Shown piece by piece: positions 26,574-34,639 of a stretch of 64,000 nt of DNA. Position 1 is the first letter of the stretch, and every line of letters starts with the position of its first letter. A model generated the notes under the pieces. It did not search any database. It saw only the letters and a list, made by a program, of their open reading frames with translations, and was not told where the DNA came from. Where the stretch lies: NCBI RefSeq assembly GCF_021261325.1, contig NZ_JAJSBI010000003.1, positions 124,001 through 188,000 of the forward strand, given 5' to 3'. Made by a program: the position numbers and the translations under genes. Origin of the DNA: Streptomyces guryensis (lineage in GTDB: Bacteria > Actinomycetota > Actinomycetes > Streptomycetales > Streptomycetaceae).

Positions 26574-26960
26574 ATGAGTTCCGCCCGCCCGCCCGGTCTA
26601 CCGCTCGTGGATGCGATGACCCCCGCCGTACTCGTGCTGTCCGGCCCCGTCACCCGTGACGAGGTGACCGGGCTGTGCGACGACGTGCGGGCGCTGCTGG
26701 AGACCACTGCTGCCGGGGTCGTGGTGGTCGACGTCGCCGCGATCGGGCCGCCGGGTCTGGGTGCCGTGGATCTGCTGGCGCGGCTGGAGCTGGCCGCCCG
26801 GAGGGCCGGGGGCCGGATACGGCTGCGCGAGCCGGCTCCCTCCCTACACGCCCTCCTCGACCTGGTCGGGCTCCGCTTCGAGGTGGAGGGGCAGACCGAA
26901 CAGCGGGAACCAGCGCTCCGTGTCGAGGAAGAAGTGGAACCCGGAGAGCCCGCCCTCTGA
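26574..26960 (+). CDS. STAS-domain protein
   Basis: The 128-residue protein looks like a single STAS domain of the anti-sigma-factor-antagonist type: AVLVLSGPVTRDEVTGLCDD, VVVVDVAAIGPPGLGAVDLL and ARLELAARRAGGRIRLREP. The usual phosphorylatable Ser of the DxSxxDSSG motif is replaced (AIGPPGLGAVD), so it may not be regulated by a kinase. Its last 117 bases overlap the end of the sigma factor on the other strand, which is unusually long. The C-terminal 39 residues may therefore be a by-product of that overlap. Confidence 0.65.
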   Translation: MSSARPPGLPLVDAMTPAVLVLSGPVTRDEVTGLCDDVRALLETTAAGVVVVDVAAIGPPGLGAVDLLARLELAARRAGGRIRLREPAPSLHALLDLVGLRFEVEGQTEQREPALRVEEEVEPGEPAL

Positions 26961-27848
26961 TATCTCCAGCACCTGCACCGCCCAGGGGGTGAAGCCGCCC
27001 TTCTCCGGGTCCGGCTTGTACTGGGCGAACCCCGGCAGGCCGTTGACCTGGACCGGCAGCAGCCGGGAGCCCTCGCAGGCGGAGCCCAGGGTCGTCATGA
27101 AGCCCGTGATGTCGTCGTGGCCGGTCAGCCACAGGTCGAACGGCGGCATCGTCATCACCGCGTCCTCGTGCAGCAACGCCGTCAGCGCGGTCATGTCGTA
27201 CCCCTCGAAGGCCGCCACATAGCGGTCCAGGAGCTTGCGCTGCTCCTCGTCGAGGGGGTCGGAGACGGCCGCGCCCGCCGCCTTGTCGCCCTGCTCGCGC
27301 TCGGCGAGGGTCGCCCGGGCCCGCTGCAGGGCGCTGTTGACCGACGCCACCGAGGTATCCAGCAGTTCGGCGACCTCACTGGCCTTCCACGCGAGGACCT
27401 CGCGAAGGATCAGTACCGCGCGCTGCTTGGCGGGCAGCTGCTGCAGAGCCGCCATGAAGGCGAGCCGCACCGACTCCTTCGCGACGGCGGCCTCCGCCGG
27501 ATCCTCGACGGTCGGCAGCACGCGGGCGTCCGGCATCGGCTCCAGCCAGGTGTTGTCCGGACGGGGGGAGAGGGCAGCCCGGGCGAGGGGCGTCGACTCG
27601 CTCAGGTCCATCGGGCGGGCGCGCTTGTTGCCGGCGGTCAGCATGTCCAGGCAGACGTTCGTCGCGATGCGGTACAGCCAGGAGCGGAGGCTGGAGCGGC
27701 CCTCGAACTTCTCGTAACTGCGCCACGCGCGGACCATCGTGTCCTGTACCGCGTCCTCGGCCTCGAAGGAGGAGCCGAGCATGCGGTAGCAGTAACCGGT
27801 CAGCTCGACGCGGTGTTTCTCGAGCCTGACGTCGAGGTCTGTCGTCAT
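26844..27848 (-). CDS. ECF sigma factor with C-terminal SnoaL-like domain (SigG/ECF56-like)
   Basis: The 334-residue factor has region 2 (YCYRMLGSSFEAEDAVQDTM then VRAWRSYEKFEGRSSL, and RSWLYRIATNVCLDML) and region 4 (LQQLPAKQRAVLILREVLAW, then EVAELLDTSVASVNSALQRA). These are followed by about 130 residues of SnoaL/NTF2-like fold (YVAAFEGYDMTALTALLHED, MPPFDLWLTGHDDITGFM). Such sigma factors usually lack a dedicated anti-sigma factor, and the fused domain is thought to control activity. ATG at 27848 is used. Its 3' end overlaps the convergent STAS gene by 117 bases. Confidence 0.88.
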   Translation of the reverse strand: MTTDLDVRLEKHRVELTGYCYRMLGSSFEAEDAVQDTMVRAWRSYEKFEGRSSLRSWLYRIATNVCLDMLTAGNKRARPMDLSESTPLARAALSPRPDNTWLEPMPDARVLPTVEDPAEAAVAKESVRLAFMAALQQLPAKQRAVLILREVLAWKASEVAELLDTSVASVNSALQRARATLAEREQGDKAAGAAVSDPLDEEQRKLLDRYVAAFEGYDMTALTALLHEDAVMTMPPFDLWLTGHDDITGFMTTLGSACEGSRLLPVQVNGLPGFAQYKPDPEKGGFTPWAVQVLEISEGGLSGFHFFLDTERWFPLFGLPLHLEAEPDQVEEGV

Positions 27849-27974
27849 CGTCCACCCACCCCTGTGGCCGTTCTGTGTCGCGCCTTTGCGCCCAGCACGT
27901 CCGAAGCTAGCGCAGGGCACTGACAATGGCGTGCCGGGCGGGGGAATGCGCAGGTGGGTGGGGGTGCCGTCGCC

Positions 27975-28050
27975 AGGGGGCTGCGCCCCCTGGACCCCGC
28001 TTCGGCCCGAACGGCCGCGTCCTCAGACGCCGGACGGGCTGAAAGATGCC
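27975..28050. repeat. dispersed intergenic repeat (type A), overlapping the MFS gene end
   Basis: Holds a GGGGCTGCGCCCCCTGGACC part and a CTCAGACGCCGGACGGGCTG part. Similar copies lie at 46421-46494, 62172-62240 and, inverted, 60887-60960. The repeat supplies the last codons and stop of the MFS gene (SFSPSGV). Confidence 0.75.
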
Positions 28051-29327
28051 GGCCGGCGTTCGCGTCGCGCGGCCACCCGTGCCGCCCGCGTCCCGAACAC
28101 CGTGATCGTCACGACCCCCAGCACCGCCAGCAGTCCCACCCCGACCGTTCCGGTCCAGCCGCCGGCGTGGAAGGCCATGGCCCCGATCGTGCTGCCCGCG
28201 CTGGAGCCGATGTAGTACGCCGACTGGTACAGGGCGGAAGCCTGCGCACGCCCCGTCATCGCCGTCTTGCTCACCGCCGACGACGCGACCGCGTGCCCGG
28301 CGAAGAACCCCGCGGTGATCAGCACCAGCCCCAGCAGCACCGGCACGAGAGACCCCGCGAGGGACAGGACCAGGCCCGACGCCGTCGTACCGCCCGCCAG
28401 GTACAAAGCCCCACGGCGGCCCAGCCGCCCGACCAGCCGGCCCGCGGTCGAGGCGGACACCGTACCCACCAGGTACACCAGGAAGACCGACCCGACGATG
28501 CCCTGCGGAAGCGAGAACGGCGCCTCCGTCAGGCGGTAACCGACCACCGTGTACACACCGCCGAACACCGTCATGAACAGCGCACCGATCGCGTACAGCC
28601 GGCACAGCAGCGGGTTCGACAGATGGCCGCGGACCGTACGGGCCAGCACCCGCGGCCGCAGCGAGCCGGTCCTGAAGTGTTGCGGCGCGGGCAGCAGCAG
28701 CCGGAACGCCACCGCGCACACCACCGCGATCGCCCCGATCACACCGACCGCGACCCGCCAGCCCCACTCCTGCGCGACCCACCCGGTGATGACGCGGCCG
28801 CTCATCCCGCCGACACTGTTCCCGGCGACGAACAGCCCGATCGCCGTGACCAGCGCCTTCGGCCGGACCTCTTCGGCGAGATACGCGGTCGCCGACGCCG
28901 GAAGCCCGGCCAGCGCGGCCCCCTGCACCGCCCGCAGCACCACCAGCGCGGTCAGCGAGGGCGCGAACGGGACCAGCAGCCCCACCGTCACCGCGACCGC
29001 CAGCGATCCCGTCATCACCGTACGGCGCCCGAACCGCTCCGACAGCGCGCTCATCGGAAGGACGAACAGCGCCAGACCACCGGTCGCCGCCGCCACCGTC
29101 CAGCTCGCCTCGCTCGCCGCCACCCCGAACTCGCCGGAGATCAGCGGCAGCAGGGCCTGCGTGGAGTACAGCAGCGCGAAGGTCGCGACCCCCGCGAGGA
29201 AGAGGGCGAAGCTCATCCGGCGGTAGCCGGGGCCGCCCGGCGTCATACGGGAATCGACGGCAGGGACGACGGGGACAACGGATGCGGCGCCCACGACGGT
29301 GGGCGCCCCGGTACTGGCGGGAGACAT
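28023..29327 (-). CDS. MFS transporter
   Basis: The 434-residue protein has twelve predicted membrane helices. Helix 1 reads FALFLAGVATFALLYSTQAL, the loop 2-3 motif is LSERFGRRTVMTGSLAVAV, and the second half has GRLVGRLGRRGALYLAGGT. The whole resembles the YnfM/inner-membrane drug-efflux type of the major facilitator family. It is divergent from a LysR regulator with 63 bases between the starts, a usual layout for a regulator controlling its efflux target. Its C-terminus is encoded by a type A repeat. Substrate unknown. Confidence 0.85.
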   Translation of the reverse strand: MSPASTGAPTVVGAASVVPVVPAVDSRMTPGGPGYRRMSFALFLAGVATFALLYSTQALLPLISGEFGVAASEASWTVAAATGGLALFVLPMSALSERFGRRTVMTGSLAVAVTVGLLVPFAPSLTALVVLRAVQGAALAGLPASATAYLAEEVRPKALVTAIGLFVAGNSVGGMSGRVITGWVAQEWGWRVAVGVIGAIAVVCAVAFRLLLPAPQHFRTGSLRPRVLARTVRGHLSNPLLCRLYAIGALFMTVFGGVYTVVGYRLTEAPFSLPQGIVGSVFLVYLVGTVSASTAGRLVGRLGRRGALYLAGGTTASGLVLSLAGSLVPVLLGLVLITAGFFAGHAVASSAVSKTAMTGRAQASALYQSAYYIGSSAGSTIGAMAFHAGGWTGTVGVGLLAVLGVVTITVFGTRAARVAARRERRPASFSPSGV

Positions 29328-29390
29328 GCCACGAAACTACGTACGGCCCCGCTCATCCGTCCAATGCATGGAATCGCCATAATCGTTCCC

Positions 29391-30362
29391 ATGGTGCATC
29401 AGCAGAGGTCACAAGCTCGCGTGTCACCGTCCAGTGACACAAAAGACGCCAAGGCCGCCAACGACATCGTCTCGCTGCTCGCCCCGCGCCTCGCCCACTT
29501 CGCCGGCGTCGCCCGTACCGAGCACGTCACGCGCGCGGCCCAGGAGATGCAGGTCCCGCAGTCCACCCTGTCCCGGGCCATGGTCCGGCTCGAACAGGAC
29601 CTGGGCGTCGACCTGTTCGCCCGCCGCGGCCGCACCGTCTCGCTCACTCCGGCCGGCCGCTCCTTCCTCGGCTCCGTCGAACGCGCCCTCGCCGAGATCG
29701 AGCGTGCCGCCGAGGAGGTCCGCGCGGACGCCGACCCGGCCACCGGCAAGGTCGCCTTCGGTTTCCTGCACACCATGGGCGCCGAGACGGTCCCCGGCCT
29801 CATCCACGCCTTCCGGGCCGACCACCCTCGCGTCCGCTTCAGCCTCGTCCAGAACTACGGCGAGGCGATGCTGGAGAAGCTGCGCTCGGGCGAACTCGAC
29901 CTCTGCCTGACCTCCCCGGTCCCCGACGCCCCCGACCTGGTGGCCCGCCGCCTCGACGAACAGAAACTCCGCCTGGTCGTCCCCGCGGACCACCCCCTGG
30001 CGTCCCGCCGCCGCATCCGCCTGGCAGAAGCAGCCGACGAAACCTTCGTCACCCTCGAACCGGGCTACGGCATGCGCCGCATCACGGACGACCTCTGCAA
30101 GGAGGCCGGCTTCAAGCCCCGTATCGCCTTCGAGGGTGAGGAGGCGGAGACCCTGAGGGGCCTGGTGGCGGCGGGCCTGGGGGTAGCTCTTCTGCCCCCG
30201 CCCGCCTTCCCTCGCCCCGGTGTTGTGGAACTTGCGGTCACAGCCCCGAGAGCGGCCCGCGAAATCGGCGTGGCATGGCTCGACGGCCACCCGGACACCC
30301 CTCCGGTGGCAGCCTTCAAGAAGTTCCTGATCTCAAGAAGGGGCAACCTGCTGCCGGCCTGA
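29391..30362 (+). CDS. LysR-family transcriptional regulator
   Basis: The 323-residue protein has a winged helix-turn-helix at residues 28-90 (LAHFAGVARTEHVTRAAQEM then QVPQSTLSRAMVRLEQDLGV and LFARRGRTVSLTPAG). A LysR substrate domain follows (GKVAFGFLHTMGAETVPGLI, LDLCLTSPVPDAPDLVARRL, VAAGLGVALLPPPAF). It lies divergent from the MFS gene. The short shared region contains TCCAATGCATGGA near 29360, which could be a LysR binding site. It probably controls the transporter and itself. Confidence 0.9.
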   Translation: MVHQQRSQARVSPSSDTKDAKAANDIVSLLAPRLAHFAGVARTEHVTRAAQEMQVPQSTLSRAMVRLEQDLGVDLFARRGRTVSLTPAGRSFLGSVERALAEIERAAEEVRADADPATGKVAFGFLHTMGAETVPGLIHAFRADHPRVRFSLVQNYGEAMLEKLRSGELDLCLTSPVPDAPDLVARRLDEQKLRLVVPADHPLASRRRIRLAEAADETFVTLEPGYGMRRITDDLCKEAGFKPRIAFEGEEAETLRGLVAAGLGVALLPPPAFPRPGVVELAVTAPRAAREIGVAWLDGHPDTPPVAAFKKFLISRRGNLLPA

Positions 30363-30365
30363 GCA

Positions 30366-30415
30366 GCAGGGCTCCTCAAGGGGTGCGAGGAACTGCGCGA
30401 CGAGCCACGACCCAC
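30366..30415. repeat. partial dispersed intergenic repeat (type B)
   Basis: A diverged copy reads CTCAAGGGGTGCGAGGAACT and then GCGCGACGAGCCACGAC. It fills the gap after the LysR gene. Confidence 0.55.
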
Positions 30416-30448
30416 CCGCACCCCGCACACGACCCGAACCCCGAGCTG

Positions 30449-31210
30449 TCACCGGCGCAGAGACTTGCCGAACCCCGCAGCCAACGGCATCCGCAACCCC
30501 AAAGGAGGCGGAGCCGCCAACGCATCCTCCACCGGCCGCGAGAACGACCGCCCGAACAGCGCCCCCATCACGAAGTCCTCGGCCAGCGCGTGCACTTCAC
30601 TCCGGTACTGATGCAACCCATGGCCGTCGGAGTGCACTTCGAACCGGCACACGTCCCGGTTCGCCTTCTTCGCCCGCGCCGCCAGCCGAAACGACAGTTC
30701 GGGATCGGTCCGCTCGTCATTCGTGCCATGAACTATCAGCACGCGCCGCCCAGCCAGCTGCTTCACCGGTTCAGGCGAAGCGGCGACGTCCTCCTCGGGC
30801 AGCCAGGGAGCCATCGCCAGTACGGAGTTGACGGCCTCGTGCCCGCCCGCGCGCAGGGCGGCCCGGCCGCCCATGTCGAGGCCGGCGAGGCAGACGGGGA
30901 CGTCGCCGTACCGTCGTACGGCTTCGTCCGCGGCCCAGGAGGCGTCCCGCGCCAGATGTGCCTCGCTGCCGTTCCAGCCGCGGTAGCGGTAGTGGACTAC
31001 ATGCGTGGCCAGCCCCTCCTCCCGTCCCGCACGGGCCAGTCGGCGGCCCAGTGCGCGTACGGAGGCGGTCGCCAGCATGGGGGACGGTCTGCGGGCCGAC
31101 TCCTCGTCGCCGCCGGGGAGCAGCAGGACCACTCCGCTGACCGCCGTCGGCTCCGGGCCGAGCGCCCTCCCCAGCCGGGCCCGTCGAACCGGCGTCGCTT
31201 GGTGTGCCAT
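30449..31210 (-). CDS. alpha/beta-hydrolase-fold protein with Asp at the nucleophile position
   Basis: The 253-residue protein shows the alpha/beta-hydrolase core VVLLLPGGDEESARR, HVVHYRYRGWNG, and a nucleophile elbow CLAGLDMGGRAALRAG. It also has an acid site in LIVHGTNDERTDPELSF and a His in VHSDGHGLHQY. The elbow is usually GxSxG; here it reads GLDMG, with Asp in place of Ser, as in haloalkane dehalogenases and epoxide hydrolases. Overall similarity is still to dienelactone-hydrolase-like proteins. It may be an ester-independent hydrolase or a non-catalytic relative. It lies divergent from adenosine deaminase. Confidence 0.8.
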   Translation of the reverse strand: MAHQATPVRRARLGRALGPEPTAVSGVVLLLPGGDEESARRPSPMLATASVRALGRRLARAGREEGLATHVVHYRYRGWNGSEAHLARDASWAADEAVRRYGDVPVCLAGLDMGGRAALRAGGHEAVNSVLAMAPWLPEEDVAASPEPVKQLAGRRVLIVHGTNDERTDPELSFRLAARAKKANRDVCRFEVHSDGHGLHQYRSEVHALAEDFVMGALFGRSFSRPVEDALAAPPPLGLRMPLAAGFGKSLRR

Positions 31211-31295
31211 GACAGAACAGTGTCAGAAGGGTTGGTGTACGTGCCCCGTCCTTGCGGTCACCGTTACGTATCGACGGCGTTGTAAAGCGGGCGAT

Positions 31296-31307
31296 CTACG
31301 CGCGTAG
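31296..31307. promoter_or_regulatory. nucleoside-regulon palindrome upstream of adenosine deaminase
   Basis: Perfect CTACGCGCGTAG. Its last base runs into GGAGG at 31307-31311, the ribosome site of the adenosine deaminase gene, so a bound repressor would block both transcription and access to the start region. Confidence 0.75.
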
Positions 31308-31323
31308 GAGGTAGAGTGCGGAA

Positions 31324-32481
31324 ATGACGAGCCAGACCATCTCGAACACCCCGACGCCGGAGCAGATCCGCCGGGCGCCGAAGGTTCTGCTGCACGACCA
31401 CCTCGACGGCGGCCTCCGCCCCGGGACGATCGTCGAACTGGCCCGTGACGCGGGCTATGACCGCCTCCCCGATACCGACCCCGGCAAGCTCGGTGTCTGG
31501 TTCCGGGAGGCCGCCGACTCCGGTTCGCTGGAGCGGTATCTGGAGACCTTCTCCCACACCGTCGGCGTGATGCAGACGCGGGACGCGCTGGTGCGGGTCG
31601 CGCGCGAGTGCGCCGAGGATCTCGCCGAGGACGGCGTCGTCTACGCCGAGGTGCGGTACGCGCCCGAGCAGCACCTGGAGGGCGGGCTCAGCCTCGAAGA
31701 GGTCGTCGAGGCCGTCAACGAGGGCTTCCGGGAAGGGGAGCGGCTCGCGCGGGAGAGCGGTCACCGGATCCGCGTCGGCGCCCTCCTCACCGCCATGCGG
31801 CACGCGGCCCGCGCCCTGGAGATCGCCGAACTCGCCAACAGGTACCGGGACCTGGGGGTGGTGGGCTTCGACATCGCGGGTGCCGAGGCCGGTTACCCGC
31901 CCACCCGGCACCTCGACGCCTTCGAGTATCTGAAGCGCGAGAACAACCACTTCACGATCCACGCCGGTGAGGCCTTCGGGCTGCCGTCCATCTGGCAGGC
32001 CCTGCAGTGGTGCGGCGCCGACCGGCTCGGGCACGGCGTGCGCATCATCGACGACATCCAGGTGCACGCCGACGGCTCGGTGAAGCTCGGGCGGCTCGCC
32101 TCGTACGTACGGGACAAGCGCATCCCGCTCGAACTGTGCCCCAGCTCCAACCTCCAGACCGGCGCGGCGGAGTCGTACGCCGAACACCCGATCGGTCTGC
32201 TGCGCCGACTGCACTTCCGTGCAACCGTGAATACGGACAATCGACTCATGTCCGGCACAAGTATGAGCAAGGAATTCGAGCACCTTGTCGACGCCTTCGG
32301 TTATTCGCTCGACGACATGCAGTGGTTCTCCGTCAATGCGATGAAATCAGCGTTCATTCCTTTCGATGAACGACTGGCGATGATCAATGACGTGATCAAG
32401 CCCGGATATGCCGAGCTGAAGTCCGAATGGCTGTTCCAGCAGACCGCTTCCACCAGCGGTTCCGTGGACTCGGAGGGGTAA
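31324..32481 (+). CDS. add: adenosine deaminase
   Basis: It converts adenosine or deoxyadenosine to inosine or deoxyinosine. The 385-residue protein has the zinc-binding [10 protein letters not shown] at residues 24-33, [15 protein letters not shown] with His and catalytic Glu, [24 protein letters not shown] and [18 protein letters not shown] with the metal Asp. Inosine can then be used by the purine nucleoside phosphorylase at 46520. The perfect palindrome at 31296 directly before the ribosome site links it to the transporter, deoC and phosphorylase genes. A hairpin at 32504-32536 ends the unit. Confidence 0.95.
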   Translation: MTSQTISNTPTPEQIRRAPKVLLHDHLDGGLRPGTIVELARDAGYDRLPDTDPGKLGVWFREAADSGSLERYLETFSHTVGVMQTRDALVRVARECAEDLAEDGVVYAEVRYAPEQHLEGGLSLEEVVEAVNEGFREGERLARESGHRIRVGALLTAMRHAARALEIAELANRYRDLGVVGFDIAGAEAGYPPTRHLDAFEYLKRENNHFTIHAGEAFGLPSIWQALQWCGADRLGHGVRIIDDIQVHADGSVKLGRLASYVRDKRIPLELCPSSNLQTGAAESYAEHPIGLLRRLHFRATVNTDNRLMSGTSMSKEFEHLVDAFGYSLDDMQWFSVNAMKSAFIPFDERLAMINDVIKPGYAELKSEWLFQQTASTSGSVDSEG

Positions 32482-32503
32482 CCCGGGATATCGGGGTGTA
32501 TGG

Positions 32504-32536
32504 AATGCGGACGGGTATTCACAACCCGTTCGCATT
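32504..32536 (+). terminator. terminator after adenosine deaminase
   Basis: Positions 32504-32516 pair with 32524-32536 (13 bp with one G-T pair) around a 7-base loop, 23 bases after the stop. Confidence 0.7.
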
Positions 32537-32621
32537 TCGATGTTTGCGGCGGGCGGGTGCCCGTGTTTACGGTCGTGGACACCGCTCACATTTCCCCAAC
32601 CCCATTTCGAGGACGCATTTC

Positions 32622-32975
32622 ATGAAGCAGTCTGCTGCCAAGACCCTCGGTGTCGCCGCTCTCGGTGCCGCCTTCGCCGCCACGGGCGCGGGCGCCGCGA
32701 ACGCGGCCCCGGCGGTCCCGGACGCGACCGGGACGCTGGACTCCGTCACCAGCGCGCTCCCGGCGCAGAACGTCTCCCAGGCGCTGCCTGGTGCCCAGGC
32801 GGCGGTGGCCCAGGGCAAGCCCGCCCTCGAACGCGGTCTCTCCTCCGTGCAGCCGTCCGCCCGTGCGCTCGCCGACGGCCCGTCCGCGCCGGTCGCCGGA
32901 CTGCTCGGCGGTCTGCCGGTGCAGTCGACCCTGCCCACGCACGGCCTGCCCGTGAACGGCATGCCGATCGGCTGA
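32622..32975 (+). CDS. small secreted protein of unknown function
   Basis: The 117-residue protein starts MKQSAAKTLGVAALGAAFAA and has a signal-peptide cleavage site near GAANAAPAV. The mature part of about 85 residues is rich in Ala, Pro, Leu and Val without cysteine: TLDSVTSALPAQNVSQALPG, GLLGGLPVQSTLP, GLPVNGMPIG. I do not recognise a domain. A similar architecture is found at 38832-39233, another short secreted protein. The ATG follows GAGGACGCATTTC. A 20-bp hairpin lies between it and the convergent PspC gene. Confidence 0.7.
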   Translation: MKQSAAKTLGVAALGAAFAATGAGAANAAPAVPDATGTLDSVTSALPAQNVSQALPGAQAAVAQGKPALERGLSSVQPSARALADGPSAPVAGLLGGLPVQSTLPTHGLPVNGMPIG

Positions 32976-32993
32976 GCCGCCGCCCTTCGAACG

Positions 32994-33038
32994 CGCCGAT
33001 GGGGCGCACCCCCGGGCAGGGGGTGCGCCCCATCGGCG
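32994..33038. terminator. perfect 20-bp bidirectional terminator hairpin
   Basis: Positions 32994-33013 and 33019-33038 are perfectly complementary over 20 bp with a 5-base loop, between two convergent genes. Confidence 0.85.
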
Positions 33039-33055
33039 TACCTGCGGGAAGGGGC

Positions 33056-33259
33056 TCACCAGGCGGTGCGGGCCGCCTTGTCCTCGGAGGGCAGCAGGAT
33101 CCACAGCGCTATGTAGAGCAGGAACTGCGGGCCCGGCAGCAGACACGAGAGCAGGAAGATCACGCGCATCGTGGTCGCGGAGGTGCCGAAGCGCCGCGCC
33201 AGACCGGCGCACACGCCGCCGATCATGCGGCCGTGGGTGGGGCGGACGAGGGCGGACAT
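33056..33259 (-). CDS. PspC-domain membrane protein
   Basis: The 67-residue protein is a lone PspC domain: GRMIGGVCAGLARRFGTSAT, then a membrane helix VIFLLSCLLPGPQFLLYIAL and WILLPSEDKAA. PspC proteins are single-pass membrane proteins; in enterobacteria PspC senses envelope stress, but actinobacterial stand-alone members have no assigned task. The start MSALVRPTHG is the only good one. Confidence 0.88.
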   Translation of the reverse strand: MSALVRPTHGRMIGGVCAGLARRFGTSATTMRVIFLLSCLLPGPQFLLYIALWILLPSEDKAARTAW

Positions 33260-33354
33260 GTGCGGCTCCTTCGTGAGCGTCGGTGGGGGCGGCCTCTTGG
33301 CGGCTGCCTCATCTGCCTTCCACGCTACGGAGACGAAGGGGGCAAAGCGTCGCT

Positions 33355-33906
33355 CTACGGTGCGATCCCGACCCTGGGAAACGTCGGGGTCCGACCCTGA
33401 ACCGCTTCCTCCTGACGGATGGCTGCCCGTTCACTCCGCTCGGACCTGCGGCGGAGCCGGGAGCGGGCCGCGGGGACGACCGCGAGGTGGGCGAGGCCCA
33501 CACCCGCGGTGTTCAGAAGCACCGAGTCGACGTCCGGGACCCGGCCCGGCACCCCGGTCTGCAGCAGCAGGATGCCCAGGGAGACCAGCGCACCCGCGGC
33601 GACCGTACGGACGAACGAGGCGAACGGGAAGGCCCAGAGCCTGCCGTGCGCCATCGGGAGCAGTACGCCTAGTGGCGCGAGAAGCCCGACGCCCTCACCG
33701 ATGCGGCGGGCCGCCTCCGGCCGGCCCAGGGCCAGGTCGGCGCGGATGCCGGCGAACGGATGCAGGTTGGGGGGCATCACCCAGGGCACGTCCAGCGGGC
33801 GCAGCGTGAACCAGGCGACGAACGCGAGGTGTGCGACAAGGAGGACACCCCCTGCCACACGGATACGGATCGCGGCGCTGTCGCCGATGGAGCCTTGACG
33901 CTGCAC
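33355..33906 (-). CDS. VanZ-family membrane protein
   Basis: The 183-residue protein has four hydrophobic helices and VanZ-like motifs: VAWFTLRPLDVPWVMPPNLH near residues 36-55, EGVGLLAPLGVLLPMAHGRL, and LQTGVPGRVPDVDSVLLNTA, which is the conserved GR..D..D..N pattern. VanZ-like proteins in Streptomyces are common and rarely linked to glycopeptide resistance. The GTG at 33906 is preferred; an upstream GTG at 33981 would add 25 residues. It is 95 bases upstream of the PspC gene on the same strand. Confidence 0.75.
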   Translation of the reverse strand: MQRQGSIGDSAAIRIRVAGGVLLVAHLAFVAWFTLRPLDVPWVMPPNLHPFAGIRADLALGRPEAARRIGEGVGLLAPLGVLLPMAHGRLWAFPFASFVRTVAAGALVSLGILLLQTGVPGRVPDVDSVLLNTAGVGLAHLAVVPAARSRLRRRSERSERAAIRQEEAVQGRTPTFPRVGIAP

Positions 33907-34036
33907 GCCCCCGTAGACGCCGCCCGCGGCGGGATCGGTTCCGGCTTGCCCGCAGGTACCTGCATGAGGCTTGCGCCACACGCCCCTTTCACGGCTCGTT
34001 CACCTCCGGGGCGCCCCTCCGGCTCACTCGCGTACG

Positions 34037-34639
34037 TCAGCCGCCCGTGACCCCGCTCGACGGCGGCTGCTCGGTGCCCGGACGGGAGCGGACCTCGTCC
34101 GTGCACTCGTAGCGGAGCAGGGGCTCCTTGCCGGGACCGCCGAGGATGACCGAGCCGTCGCCCTGGGCCGCCGCCGAGTCGGAGAACGTGCAGACGACCT
34201 GGGCCAGCGCGAAGGACGTGAGGTCACCGGGCGGACTGCTCAGCCGGAGCGTGTCGTCGGGGTCGCCGGAGCGGGGGCCGCTCACGGTCATGCCGCCGCG
34301 TACGTCCGTGGTGTACCCGGCCTCCTTCTCCGCGGCCGACGGCGTGGCCGCGAGCTGGTCGAGCAGCCCCTGCGCCACCAGCACCCGCCGCCGCGAGTCC
34401 GGGGAGCCGTCCGGGACCCGAACCGTCCGGTCCACGGCGACCAGCGAGGAGCCGCACAGCAGGAACACCTGCACCGGCAGCCCGCGCGACGCCTGGGTGG
34501 AGACCTCCGGCTCGGTCGGCGAGCACTGCACCTGGGAGGGCGCCGCCCCGAAGTCCGTGGGCACCTCCGTGGAGCGGATGCCGCAGCCGGTGAGCAGCGC
34601 GGCCAGGACGGGGAGCGCCAGCAGACGTCGTACGGTCAT
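34037..34639 (-). CDS. afsQ3: lipoprotein of the AfsQ system (AfsQ3-like)
   Basis: The 200-residue protein has a signal peptide MTVRRLLALPVLAALLTGCG with lipobox LLTGC and a cysteine-containing outer part (VQCSPTEPEV, VFLLCGSSLVAVDRTV, LAQVVCTFSDSAA). Its ATG overlaps the stop of the sensor kinase by four bases, so it is the third gene of the afsQ1-afsQ2-afsQ3 operon known from S. coelicolor. The mature part has a GerMN-like look. A role in signal sensing at the membrane is inferred from the operon. Confidence 0.82.
   Translation of the reverse strand: MTVRRLLALPVLAALLTGCGIRSTEVPTDFGAAPSQVQCSPTEPEVSTQASRGLPVQVFLLCGSSLVAVDRTVRVPDGSPDSRRRVLVAQGLLDQLAATPSAAEKEAGYTTDVRGGMTVSGPRSGDPDDTLRLSSPPGDLTSFALAQVVCTFSDSAAAQGDGSVILGGPGKEPLLRYECTDEVRSRPGTEQPPSSGVTGG

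Noticed and set aside
33355-33906. VanZ protein as evidence for glycopeptide resistance
   Set aside because: No vanH, vanA or vanX-type gene lies nearby, and single VanZ proteins are common in Streptomyces.
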